A stretch of 64,000 bases of DNA, taken from positions 3,277,001 to 3,341,000 of the forward strand of contig NZ_CP140706.1 in assembly GCF_034555375.1 (NCBI RefSeq), read 5' to 3'. The notes under the pieces were generated by a model that was given only the letters and a program-made list of their open reading frames with translations, had not been told where the DNA came from and did not search any database. Positions 1 to 9,407 of this stretch are shown here, in pieces. The translations under genes were made by a program, and so were the position numbers. Within the stretch, counting starts at the first letter, position 1, and every line of letters begins with the position of its first letter. This DNA comes from Pseudomonas sp. B33.4 (GTDB taxonomy: Bacteria > Pseudomonadota > Gammaproteobacteria > Pseudomonadales > Pseudomonadaceae).

Positions 1-394
1 CATACACCTTGTTGCCCTGCAATTTCTCCTTCAACCAACGTTCGGCTTTACCCAGCGGCCGCTGCCGCGCCCACAGCAAATCGACACCAATCTGCCAGTC
101 CGTATGCGGATACGCCGAGAGCTGCAGTTCCACCAGCTCACCTTTGGCCAGTTCACGCTGAACGAGCTGGCGGGGCAGGGTGGCCCAGCCGAGTCCGGCG
201 CGGACCATTTCCAATAACGCCAGATAACTTTCCGCCTGCCACAACTGGGTCGAACGCAGGTATTCACTGCTCGGCAGTTTGCTCGCGTGGGCGCTGAAGG
301 CCAGGCGGCGATGGACGTGCAGGTCGTCGAACGTGACGTTATCGAGTTGCGCCAATGGGTGCTCGGGGTTGCAGCCTTCCTCGGCGCTATCCCC
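1..394 (-). pseudogene. LysR-family regulator remnant (C-terminal effector-binding part only)
   Basis: Read on the minus strand, this stretch encodes the second half of a LysR substrate-binding domain, including HPLAQLDNVTFDDLHVHRRL, then SSEYLRSTQLWQAESYLAL and GLGWATLPRQLVQRELAKGE. The frame is still open at the left window edge, so the C-terminus lies outside. In a full regulator the helix-turn-helix and first half of the effector domain should follow at higher coordinates. There the opposite strand instead encodes a complete HAD-like protein from about 395, and the continued minus frame loses LysR similarity near 375-395. I infer a 5'-truncated, non-functional gene. A long natural overlap is less likely because no LysR-like N-terminus is visible. 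Confidence 0.6.
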
Positions 395-949
395 ATGAGC
401 GTACTCGGTCGCCAGCGCATACGTGTTTCGTTCGATATCGATGACACGCTGTCCTGCCAGTTGCATCACTGTGCCGTCGAGCAGAGCTGTTTGCCGGCCT
501 ATCTGCATCGTTGGCTCGGCGAGCCACTGCGATGCGGTACGCGCTCATTGACCCGCGAGTTGCGTCGTCAGGGCTGCAGTATCTGGGTTTACACGTCGTC
601 CGGTCGGACCCCGGCCTATATCAGGCGTTGGCTGTTGTTGTATGGCATCCGCGTCGACGGGGTGGTCAACAGTGTGGTGCATAACCAGGCTTTGATGACA
701 AACGGGTTGGCAAACGGTCCGTCGAAATTCCCCCCGGCCTTCGATATCGACTTGCATGTCGATGACTCCGAAGGTGTGCGCTCGGAAGGCCATGATCACG
801 GTTTTCGCGTTGTTGTCGTGCACCCGGAGGATGAGCATTGGGCGCAGCGGGTTCTGGATGCCGTCGCTGACGTACAGGCACTGCTCGCCCGGCAACAACA
901 GGGCAGGAGCAGGAATCCGGCGCAACAATGTCCAGAAGCCGTGTCCTGA
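395..949 (+). CDS. HAD-superfamily hydrolase-like protein
   Basis: A 184-aa protein of the haloacid dehalogenase fold, probably a small phosphatase or related hydrolase of unknown substrate. Motif I is the N-terminal FDIDDTL with the nucleophile and acid/base aspartates. A motif II-like VYTSSGRTPAYIRRW follows, and the C-terminal part has SKFPPAFDIDLHVDDSEGV, carrying the motif III lysine and acidic motif IV. The ATG at 395 is chosen because HAD similarity begins a few residues later (MSVLGRQRIRVSFDID). The ribosome site is weak, and the reading frame stays open back to 287. The gene abuts a truncated LysR gene on the other strand. It ends just before a strong bidirectional terminator. Confidence 0.75.
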   Translation: MSVLGRQRIRVSFDIDDTLSCQLHHCAVEQSCLPAYLHRWLGEPLRCGTRSLTRELRRQGCSIWVYTSSGRTPAYIRRWLLLYGIRVDGVVNSVVHNQALMTNGLANGPSKFPPAFDIDLHVDDSEGVRSEGHDHGFRVVVVHPEDEHWAQRVLDAVADVQALLARQQQGRSRNPAQQCPEAVS

Positions 950-965
950 TTTTCAGTGCAAACAA

Positions 966-993
966 AAACGCCGCTCAATGAGCGGCGTTTTTT
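966..993. terminator. Bidirectional intrinsic terminator
   Basis: The 10-bp perfect stem AAACGCCGCT / AGCGGCGTTT encloses a five-base loop. It has A residues on the left and TTT on the right, so it can serve both the HAD gene (plus) and the polyamine operon ending at 1031 (minus). Confidence 0.85.
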
Positions 994-1030
994 GTAGCGG
1001 GCAGTGACGCGTCGCGGGTTATTGCGAGCC

Positions 1031-2275
1031 TCAGGCTACGCCGTTCCAGGGACGATCTCCGTTTTCATCCTTGATGCGGGTCGGCAGTCCCATGACGTCC
1101 AGCGCCTTGAGGAACGGCTCAGCCGGCAGTTCCTCGACGTTGGCCATGCGCTGCACATCCCACTCGCCGCGGGCGACCAACAGGGCAGCGGCAACAGGCG
1201 GTACGCCAGCGGTATAGGAAATGCCTTGGCTGTCGGTTTCGGCAAAGGCTTCCTCGTGGTCGGCCACGTTGTAAATGAACACTTCGCGCGACTGGCCATC
1301 CTTGGTGCCCTTGACCAGATCACCGATACAGGTCTTGCCGGTGTAGCCGGGCGCCAGCGAGCTCGGATCAGGCAGCACGGCCTTGACCACTTTCAGCGGC
1401 ACAACTTCCAGGCCTTCGGCGGTCTTGACCGGTTGTTCGGACAGCAGGCCGAGGTTCCTGAGGACCGTGAACACGTTGATGTAGTGCTCGCCGAAACTCA
1501 TCCAGAAACGTACGTTGGGTACGTCCAGATTCTTCGACAGCGAGTGCACTTCATCGTGACCGGTCAGGTACAGATTCTGTGAACCTACGACTGGCAGGTC
1601 GTCGGTGCGTTTGACTTCGAACATGGTGTTGCTGGTCCACTGGCTGTTCTGCCAGCTCCACACCTGCCCGGTGAATTCACGGAAATTGATTTCCGGATCG
1701 AAATTGGTGGCGAAATATTTGCCGTGGGAACCGGCATTTACGTCAAGAATGTCGATCGAATCAATGCGGTCGAAATACTGTTGTTGTGCCAGTGCTGCAT
1801 AGGCGTTGACCACACCCGGGTCGAAGCCCACGCCGAGAATGGCGGTGATGTTCTTCTCTTGGCACTCGGCGAGGTGCTTCCACTCATAGTTGCCATACCA
1901 GGGCGGGGTTTCGCAGATCTTGCCCGGCTCTTCGTGAATGGCGGTGTCGAGATAAGCGACGCCGGTATCGATGCAGGCACGCAACACCGACATGTTGAGG
2001 AACGCGGAGCCGACGTTGATGACGATCTGGGATCCGGTTTCACGTATCAGCGCCTTGGTCGCCTCGACATCCAGGGCATTGAGGGAGAAGGCTTTGATAT
2101 CGGCGGGTTGTTTGAGGCTACCCTTGGCCTTGACGCTGTCGATGATGGCCTGGCATTTGGAGATGTTGCGCGACGCGATAGCGATACGACCGAGTTCATC
2201 GTTATGCTGCGCGCACTTGTGGGCCACCACCTTAGCGACACCTCCTGCACCAATGATAAGAACATTCTTTTTCAA
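1031..2275 (-). CDS. Carboxynorspermidine synthase (saccharopine dehydrogenase family)
   Basis: A 414-aa NAD(P)-dependent enzyme of the saccharopine dehydrogenase-like fold. In this family it reductively condenses aspartate semialdehyde with a diamine to give carboxynorspermidine or carboxyspermidine. The N-terminal Rossmann motif is VLIIGAGGVAKVVAHKC (residues about 5-21). Family-type segments DTAIHEEPGK, GVGFDPGVVNAYAA and AGVPPVAAALL follow. I chose the TTG at 2275 because AAAGGAGAG lies at ideal distance (about 2285-2293); the first in-frame ATG at 2308 would put the start before that ribosome site. It lies 29 bp downstream of the decarboxylase gene, so the two form an operon for the alternative (nor)spermidine route. 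Confidence 0.85.
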   Translation of the reverse strand: MKKNVLIIGAGGVAKVVAHKCAQHNDELGRIAIASRNISKCQAIIDSVKAKGSLKQPADIKAFSLNALDVEATKALIRETGSQIVINVGSAFLNMSVLRACIDTGVAYLDTAIHEEPGKICETPPWYGNYEWKHLAECQEKNITAILGVGFDPGVVNAYAALAQQQYFDRIDSIDILDVNAGSHGKYFATNFDPEINFREFTGQVWSWQNSQWTSNTMFEVKRTDDLPVVGSQNLYLTGHDEVHSLSKNLDVPNVRFWMSFGEHYINVFTVLRNLGLLSEQPVKTAEGLEVVPLKVVKAVLPDPSSLAPGYTGKTCIGDLVKGTKDGQSREVFIYNVADHEEAFAETDSQGISYTAGVPPVAAALLVARGEWDVQRMANVEELPAEPFLKALDVMGLPTRIKDENGDRPWNGVA

Positions 2276-2304
2276 TTGCTTTTTCTCTCCTTTGTTTGTC
2301 CGTT

Positions 2305-3402
2305 TCAAGAAAGGCTGGACAGGTAGTCTTCGTAACCGAATTGGCGAACTACTTCGACGGTGCCATCGAGTTGTTTCACCACGATGGATGGCATTTTCAG
2401 GCCGTTGAACCAGTTCTTCTTGACCATGGTGTAGCCGGCGGTATCAATGAATGACAGTCGATCGCCAATGGCCAGCGGACGGTCAAACTGGTACTCGCCG
2501 AAGATGTCTCCGGCCAGGCACGATTTGCCGCACACCATGTAGGTGTGTTCACCCTCGCTCGGCGCCAGCTTGGCGTTCAGGCGATAGATCAACAGGTCGA
2601 GCAAGTGGGCTTCAATGGAGCTGTCCACGACGGCCAGGTGCTTGCCGTTGTAGAGGGTGTCGAGCACGGTGACTTCCAGCGAAGCGCTGTTAGTGATCGC
2701 CGCTTCGCCAGGCTCCAGATAGACCTGCACGCCGTACTTTTGCGAGAACTCCTTGAGACGAGCGCAGAACGCGTCCAGTGCGTAGCCTTCACCGGTGAAG
2801 TGAATGCCGCCGCCCAGGCTGACCCAGCTGACCTTGTGCAGCAGCTCACCGAAGCGTTCTTCAATGGTGCAGAGCATTTGGTCGAAAAGGCCAAAGTCGC
2901 CGTTCTCACAGTTATTGTGGAACATGAAGCCGGAGATCTGGCTGATAACGCCTTCGATCTTCACCGGGTCCCATTCGCCTAGACGGCTGAACGGACGCGC
3001 CGGGTCGGCCAGCAGATAATCGGAGCTGCTGACTTGCGGGTTAACGCGCAGGCCACGGACTTTGCCCTCAGAGCGCTCGGCAAAGCGTTGCAGCTGGCTG
3101 ATGGAGTTGAAGATGATTTTGTCGCAATTGTCGAGCATCTCCTCGATCTCATCGTCAGCCCAGGCCACGCTGTAGGCGTGGGTTTCGCCTTCGAACTTCT
3201 GGCGGCCGAGCTTGAGTTCGTACAGCGACGACGATGTGGTGCCGTCCATGTATTGCTGCATCAAGTCGAACACCGACCAGGTAGCGAAGCACTTGAGCGC
3301 CAGTAGGGCCTTGGCCCCGGATTGTTGGCGCACATAGGCAATCTTCTGCATGTTGGTCAGCAGTTTCTGTTTGTCGATGAGGTAGTACGGTGTCTTGATC
3401 AT
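2305..3402 (-). CDS. nspC: Carboxynorspermidine decarboxylase
   Basis: A 365-aa PLP enzyme of the fold-type III (alanine racemase-like) decarboxylases, converting carboxy(nor)spermidine to (nor)spermidine in the cytosol. The Schiff-base lysine is K37 in LLALKCFATWSVF. Further family features are the FHNNCEN segment, the glycine-rich SLGGGIHFTGEGY phosphate-binding loop, LEPGEA, and MVCGKSCLAGD with the active-site cysteine contributed across the dimer. The ATG at 3402 follows GGAGGCCTCGAA. It is the first gene of the operon with the synthase. About 240 bp separate it from the divergent polyphosphate kinase gene. Confidence 0.9.
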   Translation of the reverse strand: MIKTPYYLIDKQKLLTNMQKIAYVRQQSGAKALLALKCFATWSVFDLMQQYMDGTTSSSLYELKLGRQKFEGETHAYSVAWADDEIEEMLDNCDKIIFNSISQLQRFAERSEGKVRGLRVNPQVSSSDYLLADPARPFSRLGEWDPVKIEGVISQISGFMFHNNCENGDFGLFDQMLCTIEERFGELLHKVSWVSLGGGIHFTGEGYALDAFCARLKEFSQKYGVQVYLEPGEAAITNSASLEVTVLDTLYNGKHLAVVDSSIEAHLLDLLIYRLNAKLAPSEGEHTYMVCGKSCLAGDIFGEYQFDRPLAIGDRLSFIDTAGYTMVKKNWFNGLKMPSIVVKQLDGTVEVVRQFGYEDYLSSLS

Positions 3403-3643
3403 TTCGAGGCCTCCGGCAAGGCCAGCCAAAAAAGGATGCGCATTGTGCCCCGACTGACTACATATCGAAAGAGCAGAGCGTGAGGCTCACTGAGCGGATA
3501 CCCAATAGAGTTGAACGCTCGGGACGTTGGGCCGGTATGCAACGTCTGCTTCAAGCAATCAGCAATCCCGAGAACCCCGGTAACTGCTCAGTCATAAATC
3601 GACGTCAGTATGGCAGTACCATCCAGTACCCGAGGTCTTCACC

Positions 3644-4561
3644 ATGCCCTCAGCTCAAGATCAGTTGATACACCGCATTCAGCGCGAGCTGCTCGACCAC
3701 AGTGACGAGGAGCTGGAATTGGAGTTGTCCGAAGACGGGCATGACCTGAACGCGCTGTTCGATGACCACGTTCCGAATGGTATTGAGAAGGACGACCGAC
3801 GGCTTTATTTCAGCGAGTTGTTTCGCCTACAGGGTGAACTGGTGAAGTTGCAAAGCTGGGTGGTCAAGACCGGACACAAGGTAGTGATCTTGTTTGAAGG
3901 GCGCGATGCCGCTGGCAAGGGAGGGGTAATCAAGCGCATAACCCAGCGGCTCAACCCTCGGGTATGCCGTGTCGCTGCCTTGCCCGCGCCCAACGACCGC
4001 GAGCGAACTCAATGGTACTTCCAGCGATATGTCTCGCACCTACCGGCAGCAGGTGAGATCGTGCTATTTGACCGCAGTTGGTACAACCGCGCCGGTGTTG
4101 AAAAGGTTATGGGATTTTGCAACGACTATCAGTACGAAGAATTTTTCCGGACCGTGCCAGAGTTTGAACGGATGCTCGCCCGTTCCGGCATTCAGTTGAT
4201 CAAGTACTGGTTTTCCATTTCCGACCAAGAACAACACCTGCGCTTCCTTAGTCGCATTCACGACCCGCTCAAACAGTGGAAACTCAGCCCGATGGACCTG
4301 GAGTCACGTCGGCGCTGGGAGGCCTATACCAAGGCCAAGGAAATCATGCTCGAACGCACCCACATTGCCGAAGCACCCTGGTGGGTGGTGCAAGCCGACG
4401 ACAAGAAAAAAGCCCGACTTAACTGCATCAATCATCTACTCGGCCAAATGCCTTACGAAGAAGTCGAGTTACCGCTGATTGAACTGCCGCAGCGCGTGCG
4501 CGAGGAGGACTACTCTCGCAGTCCTACGCCACCGGAACTCATGGTGCCTCAAGTCTATTAA
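3644..4561 (+). CDS. ppk2: Polyphosphate kinase 2
   Basis: A 305-aa PPK2-family enzyme that transfers phosphate between polyphosphate and nucleoside diphosphates, usually forming GTP or ATP. Walker A is FEGRDAAGKGG (residues 84-94) and Walker B is LFDRSWYNRAGVE (about 141-153). The lid and helical regions (SRRRWEAYTKAKEIMLERT) fit a single-domain class I PPK2. Residues 1-60 are acidic (DEELELELSEDGHD). It is convergent with the aminotransferase at 4709-5836, with a 147-bp gap. No co-transcribed partner is visible. Confidence 0.9.
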   Translation: MPSAQDQLIHRIQRELLDHSDEELELELSEDGHDLNALFDDHVPNGIEKDDRRLYFSELFRLQGELVKLQSWVVKTGHKVVILFEGRDAAGKGGVIKRITQRLNPRVCRVAALPAPNDRERTQWYFQRYVSHLPAAGEIVLFDRSWYNRAGVEKVMGFCNDYQYEEFFRTVPEFERMLARSGIQLIKYWFSISDQEQHLRFLSRIHDPLKQWKLSPMDLESRRRWEAYTKAKEIMLERTHIAEAPWWVVQADDKKKARLNCINHLLGQMPYEEVELPLIELPQRVREEDYSRSPTPPELMVPQVY

Positions 4562-4708
4562 ACGGCCGAACCAGGCGGCCCGACGACTTGTATCGTTTCA
4601 GACTCGATCCGGCCTGGCTGCGCAACACTCAATTCATTCAACAATCCGGACAGCCTGGGAATCCAACTGACGGTTATGTCATGAAGCAAGTGCCCGACTG
4701 CCGGGTAT

Positions 4709-5836
4709 CTAAATAACCTCATCCAGTACCTGCTCCAGCAGGCTGACCGTGCGCTCGACATTCTGTAGCTTCTCCAGCCCGAACAGGCCGAGGCGAAAGG
4801 TCTGGAAGTCGGCCGGCTCATCGCATTGCAGCGGTACTCCGGCAGCGATCTGCAGGCCGTGTTGGGCAAATTTCTTGCCGCTTTTAATGTCGGCATCATC
4901 GGTGTAGCTCACGACGACGCCGGGCGCCTGAAAGCCTTCTGCGGCGACACTTTTGATGCCTTTGCCGGTCAACAGCGCACGCACCCGATCGCCCAGCGCC
5001 TGTTGCTCGTCGTGAACCTTGTCGAACCCGTACGCTTGCGTCTCTGTCATCACGTCATTGAAGCGGGCGAGGGAATCGCTGGGCATGGTCGCGTGATAGG
5101 CATGTCCGCCCTGTTCGTAGGCCTGCATGATCTGCAGCCACTTTTTCAGGTCGCAGGCGAAGCTGCTGCTTTGCGTCTGTTCGATACGCTCGAGCGCCAA
5201 AGCACTGAACATCACCAGGGCGCAGCAAGGGGAGGCGCTCCAGCCTTTCTGCGGTGCGCTGATCAGCAGGTCGACGGCGCATTTGTGCATGTCCACCCAA
5301 ATCGCGCCGGAGGCGATGCAGTCCAGCACGAACAGACCACCCACCGCGTGCACGGCGTCGCCGACGGCCCGCAGGTAGTCGTCGGGCAGGAGGATTCCGG
5401 ATGAAGTTTCAACGTGGGGGGCGAAGACCACCTGGGGTTTCTGCGCCGCGATGGCGGCCAGCACTTCATCCAGAGGCGGCGGGGCGTAGGCTGCCTGGCG
5501 ACCCGTGTCAACCGGCCGGGCTTTGAGCACCGTGGTAGCCGCCGGGATGTTGCCCATCTCAAGGATCTGGCTCCAGCGATAACTGAACCAGCCGTTGCGT
5601 ATCACCAGGCATTGCTGGCCGGTGGCGAACTGCCGCGCCACCGCTTCCATGCCGAATGTACCGCTGCCCGGAACCACCGCCACCGCTTCGGCGTTGTAGA
5701 CCTGTTTCAGGGTGTTGGAAATGTTCTTCATCACGCCTTGAAAGGACTGCGACATGTGGTTCAGCGAGCGGTCGGTGTAGACCACTGAGTACTCGACCAA
5801 TCCCTCGGGATCGATGCTCGGATAGAGCTTTGACAT
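4709..5836 (-). CDS. PLP-dependent class V aminotransferase
   Basis: A 375-aa fold-type I aminotransferase of the alanine-glyoxylate / serine-pyruvate group. K197 in SAPQKGWSASP is the PLP lysine and D172 in LDCIASGA pairs with the pyridine nitrogen. PGSGTFGMEAVARQF (56-70) binds the phosphate. The amino donor cannot be read from the sequence. The ATG at 5836 follows GGAGT at 5841-5845; an in-frame extension to 6127 exists but reads through non-conserved sequence, so I reject it. It is divergent from the kinase-like gene at 5964 and shares a 127-bp promoter region with it. Confidence 0.8.
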   Translation of the reverse strand: MSKLYPSIDPEGLVEYSVVYTDRSLNHMSQSFQGVMKNISNTLKQVYNAEAVAVVPGSGTFGMEAVARQFATGQQCLVIRNGWFSYRWSQILEMGNIPAATTVLKARPVDTGRQAAYAPPPLDEVLAAIAAQKPQVVFAPHVETSSGILLPDDYLRAVGDAVHAVGGLFVLDCIASGAIWVDMHKCAVDLLISAPQKGWSASPCCALVMFSALALERIEQTQSSSFACDLKKWLQIMQAYEQGGHAYHATMPSDSLARFNDVMTETQAYGFDKVHDEQQALGDRVRALLTGKGIKSVAAEGFQAPGVVVSYTDDADIKSGKKFAQHGLQIAAGVPLQCDEPADFQTFRLGLFGLEKLQNVERTVSLLEQVLDEVI

Positions 5837-5963
5837 GGTGACTCCTTTGGCAGAGGGGTAAACATCTTTGGCAAGCAAGTGTAGGCAAAGGGCAGGGATC
5901 AGCTCATTGATTTGCGCAAATGAGGTTAGAGTGCTCAGCAATGTCTCTATCGTTGCGTGAACC

Positions 5964-6575
5964 ATGAAGCTGCCGCTGTTTATTTCTCTGGACGGGCCCA
6001 AGGGCACCGGCAAAACCACACTGCTGGAGGCCGTCACCGCCGCACTGCGGGCAAACAACCAGAAAGTCATTCGGCTGTGCGAGAGAAAAAGCGATCCGTA
6101 CCGCGGCGAAACCATGGCCCTCGTCAATCAGCTCGCTAGACATCCCTCGCGGGAGTTGGAGTGGGCGGTGTGTCAGCGCCTTGCCGATAGCCGTCGCTGG
6201 ATTTCCCAAGAAGTGCTGCCCAAACAGCCGTTGGACAGCATCATCCTGATCGACCGCTGGTATCCGTCAGATGCCGCATTTCGCCATAGCGTGCCGTTTG
6301 CCGAGATTCTGCAGTTGAACATGCAGCGAGGCGTACGCGTGCCGGATCTGCATGTCGGCGTTGTCACCGCACCGGATATTTCATGGGCGAGGGCAACGGC
6401 ACGATCGCGAGGCCTGGGCGGCACGGTGATCCAGAAACACGCCGAGCACGTCACCTGTAGCGAGATGTTCGAGCAGGCGGTTGCCGATCATGGCTGGGTG
6501 TTGTGCCGTAACGAAGGAACCATCGAAGCCGCAACGACTCAGGTAGTTGCAGAGATCTATAAAGTGCTTGGCTGA
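5964..6575 (+). CDS. Thymidylate kinase-like P-loop kinase
   Basis: A 203-aa protein of the dTMP kinase family. The P-loop is ISLDGPKGTGKTTLLEA (about 7-23). A DRWYPSDAAFRH segment stands where dTMP kinases carry (E/D)RYxxSxxAYQ, and RSRGLGGT resembles the lid arginines. Housekeeping tmk normally sits with holB and DNA replication genes, which are not here, so this is probably a paralogue with a different nucleotide or small-molecule substrate. It is read away from the aminotransferase gene, and the two may share a control region. Confidence 0.7.
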   Translation: MKLPLFISLDGPKGTGKTTLLEAVTAALRANNQKVIRLCERKSDPYRGETMALVNQLARHPSRELEWAVCQRLADSRRWISQEVLPKQPLDSIILIDRWYPSDAAFRHSVPFAEILQLNMQRGVRVPDLHVGVVTAPDISWARATARSRGLGGTVIQKHAEHVTCSEMFEQAVADHGWVLCRNEGTIEAATTQVVAEIYKVLG

Positions 6576-6659
6576 TTGTCGCTGCGCAGGCGCTGGTTGA
6601 ATTTGAATTTCAGGTTTCTCTGATCTGAGCTAACTGTACTGACGGATCACACGCCACCC

Positions 6660-7775
6660 ATGCTCACAAACCTCTGGTATGTCGTTCTCCCATCGTCGCA
6701 GTTGACTGATGGACTGATGCCGGTTCAATTGCTCGGACAACCTTTTGTGGCGTTCCGCGATGACGCGGGTGTCGCTCATGTGCTTTCAGATATTTGCGTG
6801 CATCGCGGCGGCTCGCTTTCCGCTGGCAGCAAGGTCGGCAACAGCGTGCAGTGTCCCTATCACGGCTGGCGGTTTGGCGCTGATGGTGTGTGCACGCAGA
6901 TACCGGCGCAGCCCGACCTGCGGATTCCCGCCAAGGCGCGAGTTGATGCGTACCCGACGCTGGAGCGCTATGGTTGGATCTGGGCGTTTTTAGGTGATCT
7001 GCCGGAGTCTGAGCGCCCACCGTTGCCCACGCTCGACTGGATCGACGATCCCGCCATCCGCGTGGTCTCGGGCCACTTTGACTGGCAGGCCAGTTGGGAC
7101 CGGATTATCGAAAACGGTCTGGACTTCGCCCACGCACCGTTTGTCCATGGTTCAACCTTCGGCGATCCCGATCATCCCGAGATTGAATCATTCGAGGTCG
7201 ACAGCGATGCATGGAGCGGCAGCGCCCAAATGCTTATGCGCAGGCCGGCGCGCAAAGGGCTGCTGCGGCGCAAATCCTCCACCGAGTTTGTCAGCGTCGC
7301 CACTGTTCCGGGGTTTCACCTCTCGGGTCCGTGCACCACGCTTGAGCTTGAGTTGCCGAATGGCTGGCGAATCTACATCGTCTCGGCGCATGTGCCGATT
7401 GACGCCAACCGCACGCGTACCTGGTGGATGATGGGCAGAACGTTCCTGCGCTCGCGACTGCTCGATCGCAGATTCATTGCGAGCAATATCCGAATCTTCA
7501 AACAAGATCACGCCGTACTGAAAAATGTGCGGCCCGAACGTGTGCCGGACTCTTTCCAGCAGGAGGTTTCGTTGAAATCCGACGCGCTGCAGATTGCCTT
7601 TCGCAAAGACGTGCAGGCACTGGAGTTGCGCGGCTGGCGTATCGATGAAGAGCGGCTGGCGCGAACGTTCACCGGACGCAAGGCCTGTGCAATACCCAGC
7701 CCGGAGCGTCGTCAGATTCGCGCTTGGGCGATCGAGCCGATTCCGCTCGTGGATATCACCCACGAATCTGAATAG
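6660..7775 (+). CDS. Rieske non-haem iron oxygenase, alpha subunit
   Basis: A 371-aa terminal oxygenase of the aromatic ring-hydroxylating/demethylase type (VanA-like layout). The N-terminal Rieske cluster ligands are C46, H48, C65 and H68 (CVHRGG ... CPYHGW). The C-terminal catalytic domain has the mononuclear iron site D155, H158 and H163 in ENGLDFAHAPFVHG. No reductase or ferredoxin is adjacent, so electrons must come from an unlinked partner. The downstream MFS gene is convergent. The start has no strong ribosome site, but Rieske similarity begins at once (MLTNLWYVVLPSSQL). Confidence 0.85.
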   Translation: MLTNLWYVVLPSSQLTDGLMPVQLLGQPFVAFRDDAGVAHVLSDICVHRGGSLSAGSKVGNSVQCPYHGWRFGADGVCTQIPAQPDLRIPAKARVDAYPTLERYGWIWAFLGDLPESERPPLPTLDWIDDPAIRVVSGHFDWQASWDRIIENGLDFAHAPFVHGSTFGDPDHPEIESFEVDSDAWSGSAQMLMRRPARKGLLRRKSSTEFVSVATVPGFHLSGPCTTLELELPNGWRIYIVSAHVPIDANRTRTWWMMGRTFLRSRLLDRRFIASNIRIFKQDHAVLKNVRPERVPDSFQQEVSLKSDALQIAFRKDVQALELRGWRIDEERLARTFTGRKACAIPSPERRQIRAWAIEPIPLVDITHESE

Positions 7776-7817
7776 CGGTGCGAGCCAGCCTGCGCTTGGC
7801 ACAGACTGGCGAAAGCC

Positions 7818-9116
7818 TTAGCGCGTCTCACATTGCGGCGAAGGCTCACCGCTCAATGCATCGACCATCGGCGGATGCTCCTGCACCGCTTGACGCAAAT
7901 CTTCGGTCACCCGCAGCTCCGCACCTGTCGGCGAGAAGGTGGCTGCCGCTGCAAACGGCGCAGGATTGGCCGGAACCGGGCGTTTGCCACGGCGCCACAG
8001 GAAGAAGGTGACCATGCACAGATTGACCAGCGCGAACACCCAGAACAAACCATTGGCGCCGAACGAATTCATCACCGGCGAGATCATCATCGGACTGATC
8101 GCCGAGCCCAATGAGTTGATCAGCAGCAAGCCCTGAATCATCGGCACCAACGCTTCGGCCGGCGCACGGTCAGCAGCATGGCTGACGGCAACCGGGTACA
8201 GCGCGAACACGCCGCCGCCGAGCAGAAACAACATCGCCGCGAGCATCGTCGTGGACAACGGCACCAGCACGATCACCAGTGATAGCAAGGTGCACGCCAC
8301 TGTCAGGATCGTCAGCACCTGCAAGCGATCCTTGCGGTCGGACCAACGTCCGACCGGATATTGCAGGAGCATGGCGCCGAGAATCGTCCAGGCCATCATG
8401 CTGCCAACTTCCCCGACATTCAGACCGCTGCGCTGCAGATACAACGGCAGCAAGGTGTAAATCGCCGCGATGGTCACACCCGAGCCGAAACAGCCGACCA
8501 GCCCGGTCGGCGTCACACCCAGCAGTTGGCGTGGTTTGAGCGGCTCGACCTGATCGAGCAGCGGCGACACGCGCGGCAGGATCACGATCGGCAGCACCGA
8601 GAACGAAGCGAGCATGCCGGCGACCATGAACGGTGCGCTGTCGCTGAGCCCGGTGATTTTGCCCAGCGTTGCTTGGCCCAGCACACCGGCGCCATACAAG
8701 ACGATCATGTACAACGCGAGCAAGCGCCCGCGAATCTTCGCGTCGCCCGCCAGCAGCAGCCAGCTTTCGATCACCAGAAACACACCGACCGTGGCCCAGC
8801 CATTGATCAGACGCAGGGCGAACCAGCCCCAGGTGTCATAAAACAAGCCCTGGAGCAGGATGGTCACGGCGATCAGCGAGGCAAAACTGCCGTAGGCGCG
8901 GATATGACCGATGCGCAGAATCAAACGGTCATTGAACACGGCACCCAGGGTCAGACCGATGAAGTAGGCCGATGACACGACACCGATCATCGTCGCCGAG
9001 GCTCCGGCGGCGTCGAGTCGAAGGGTGGTCAGCGAAGACAGAAAGCCGTTGCCCAGCGCAACAATGAACAGCCCGAGCAGGGGCGCCAGCGCCATGGCCA
9101 GCAAACGCGGAGACAT
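7818..9116 (-). CDS. MFS transporter (YcaD-like)
   Basis: A 432-aa inner-membrane protein with about 12 hydrophobic segments. It starts MSPRLLAMALAPLLGLFIVA and has the MFS signature NDRLILRIGHIRAYG between helices 2 and 3. The closing cytoplasmic tail is about 60 residues and hydrophilic. The sequence pattern resembles the YcaD group, whose substrates are not established. The ATG at 9116 is preceded by GAGG at 9123-9126. An upstream in-frame start at 9161 is possible but adds only arginine-rich sequence. It is convergent with the Rieske oxygenase. Confidence 0.8.
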   Translation of the reverse strand: MSPRLLAMALAPLLGLFIVALGNGFLSSLTTLRLDAAGASATMIGVVSSAYFIGLTLGAVFNDRLILRIGHIRAYGSFASLIAVTILLQGLFYDTWGWFALRLINGWATVGVFLVIESWLLLAGDAKIRGRLLALYMIVLYGAGVLGQATLGKITGLSDSAPFMVAGMLASFSVLPIVILPRVSPLLDQVEPLKPRQLLGVTPTGLVGCFGSGVTIAAIYTLLPLYLQRSGLNVGEVGSMMAWTILGAMLLQYPVGRWSDRKDRLQVLTILTVACTLLSLVIVLVPLSTTMLAAMLFLLGGGVFALYPVAVSHAADRAPAEALVPMIQGLLLINSLGSAISPMMISPVMNSFGANGLFWVFALVNLCMVTFFLWRRGKRPVPANPAPFAAAATFSPTGAELRVTEDLRQAVQEHPPMVDALSGEPSPQCETR

Positions 9117-9407
9117 AAAAACCTCTAGAGATCGAACAGCGCAACGTGCGCCTCTGCGCATGCGATTGCCAAGCCGGGGTGTGTGGTGCGGGCAGACACC
9201 GAGGGGGCTGCAAGAGAGCGCGGGATTCTAAGGCTTGTGCAGGATTTGCCAATAGCTGTTTGCTGCGACGTTAGGACGCAGGTGTTGCCATTTATGCTTG
9301 TCCTGAGCGTACGGAGAAAAAACAGCTTTTTGCCATCACCTAAGTGCTAAATTGCCTCGTGTACGGTCAGTGTTGTGCAATCACGCAAGTTTCTGGAGAT
9401 CAACAGC

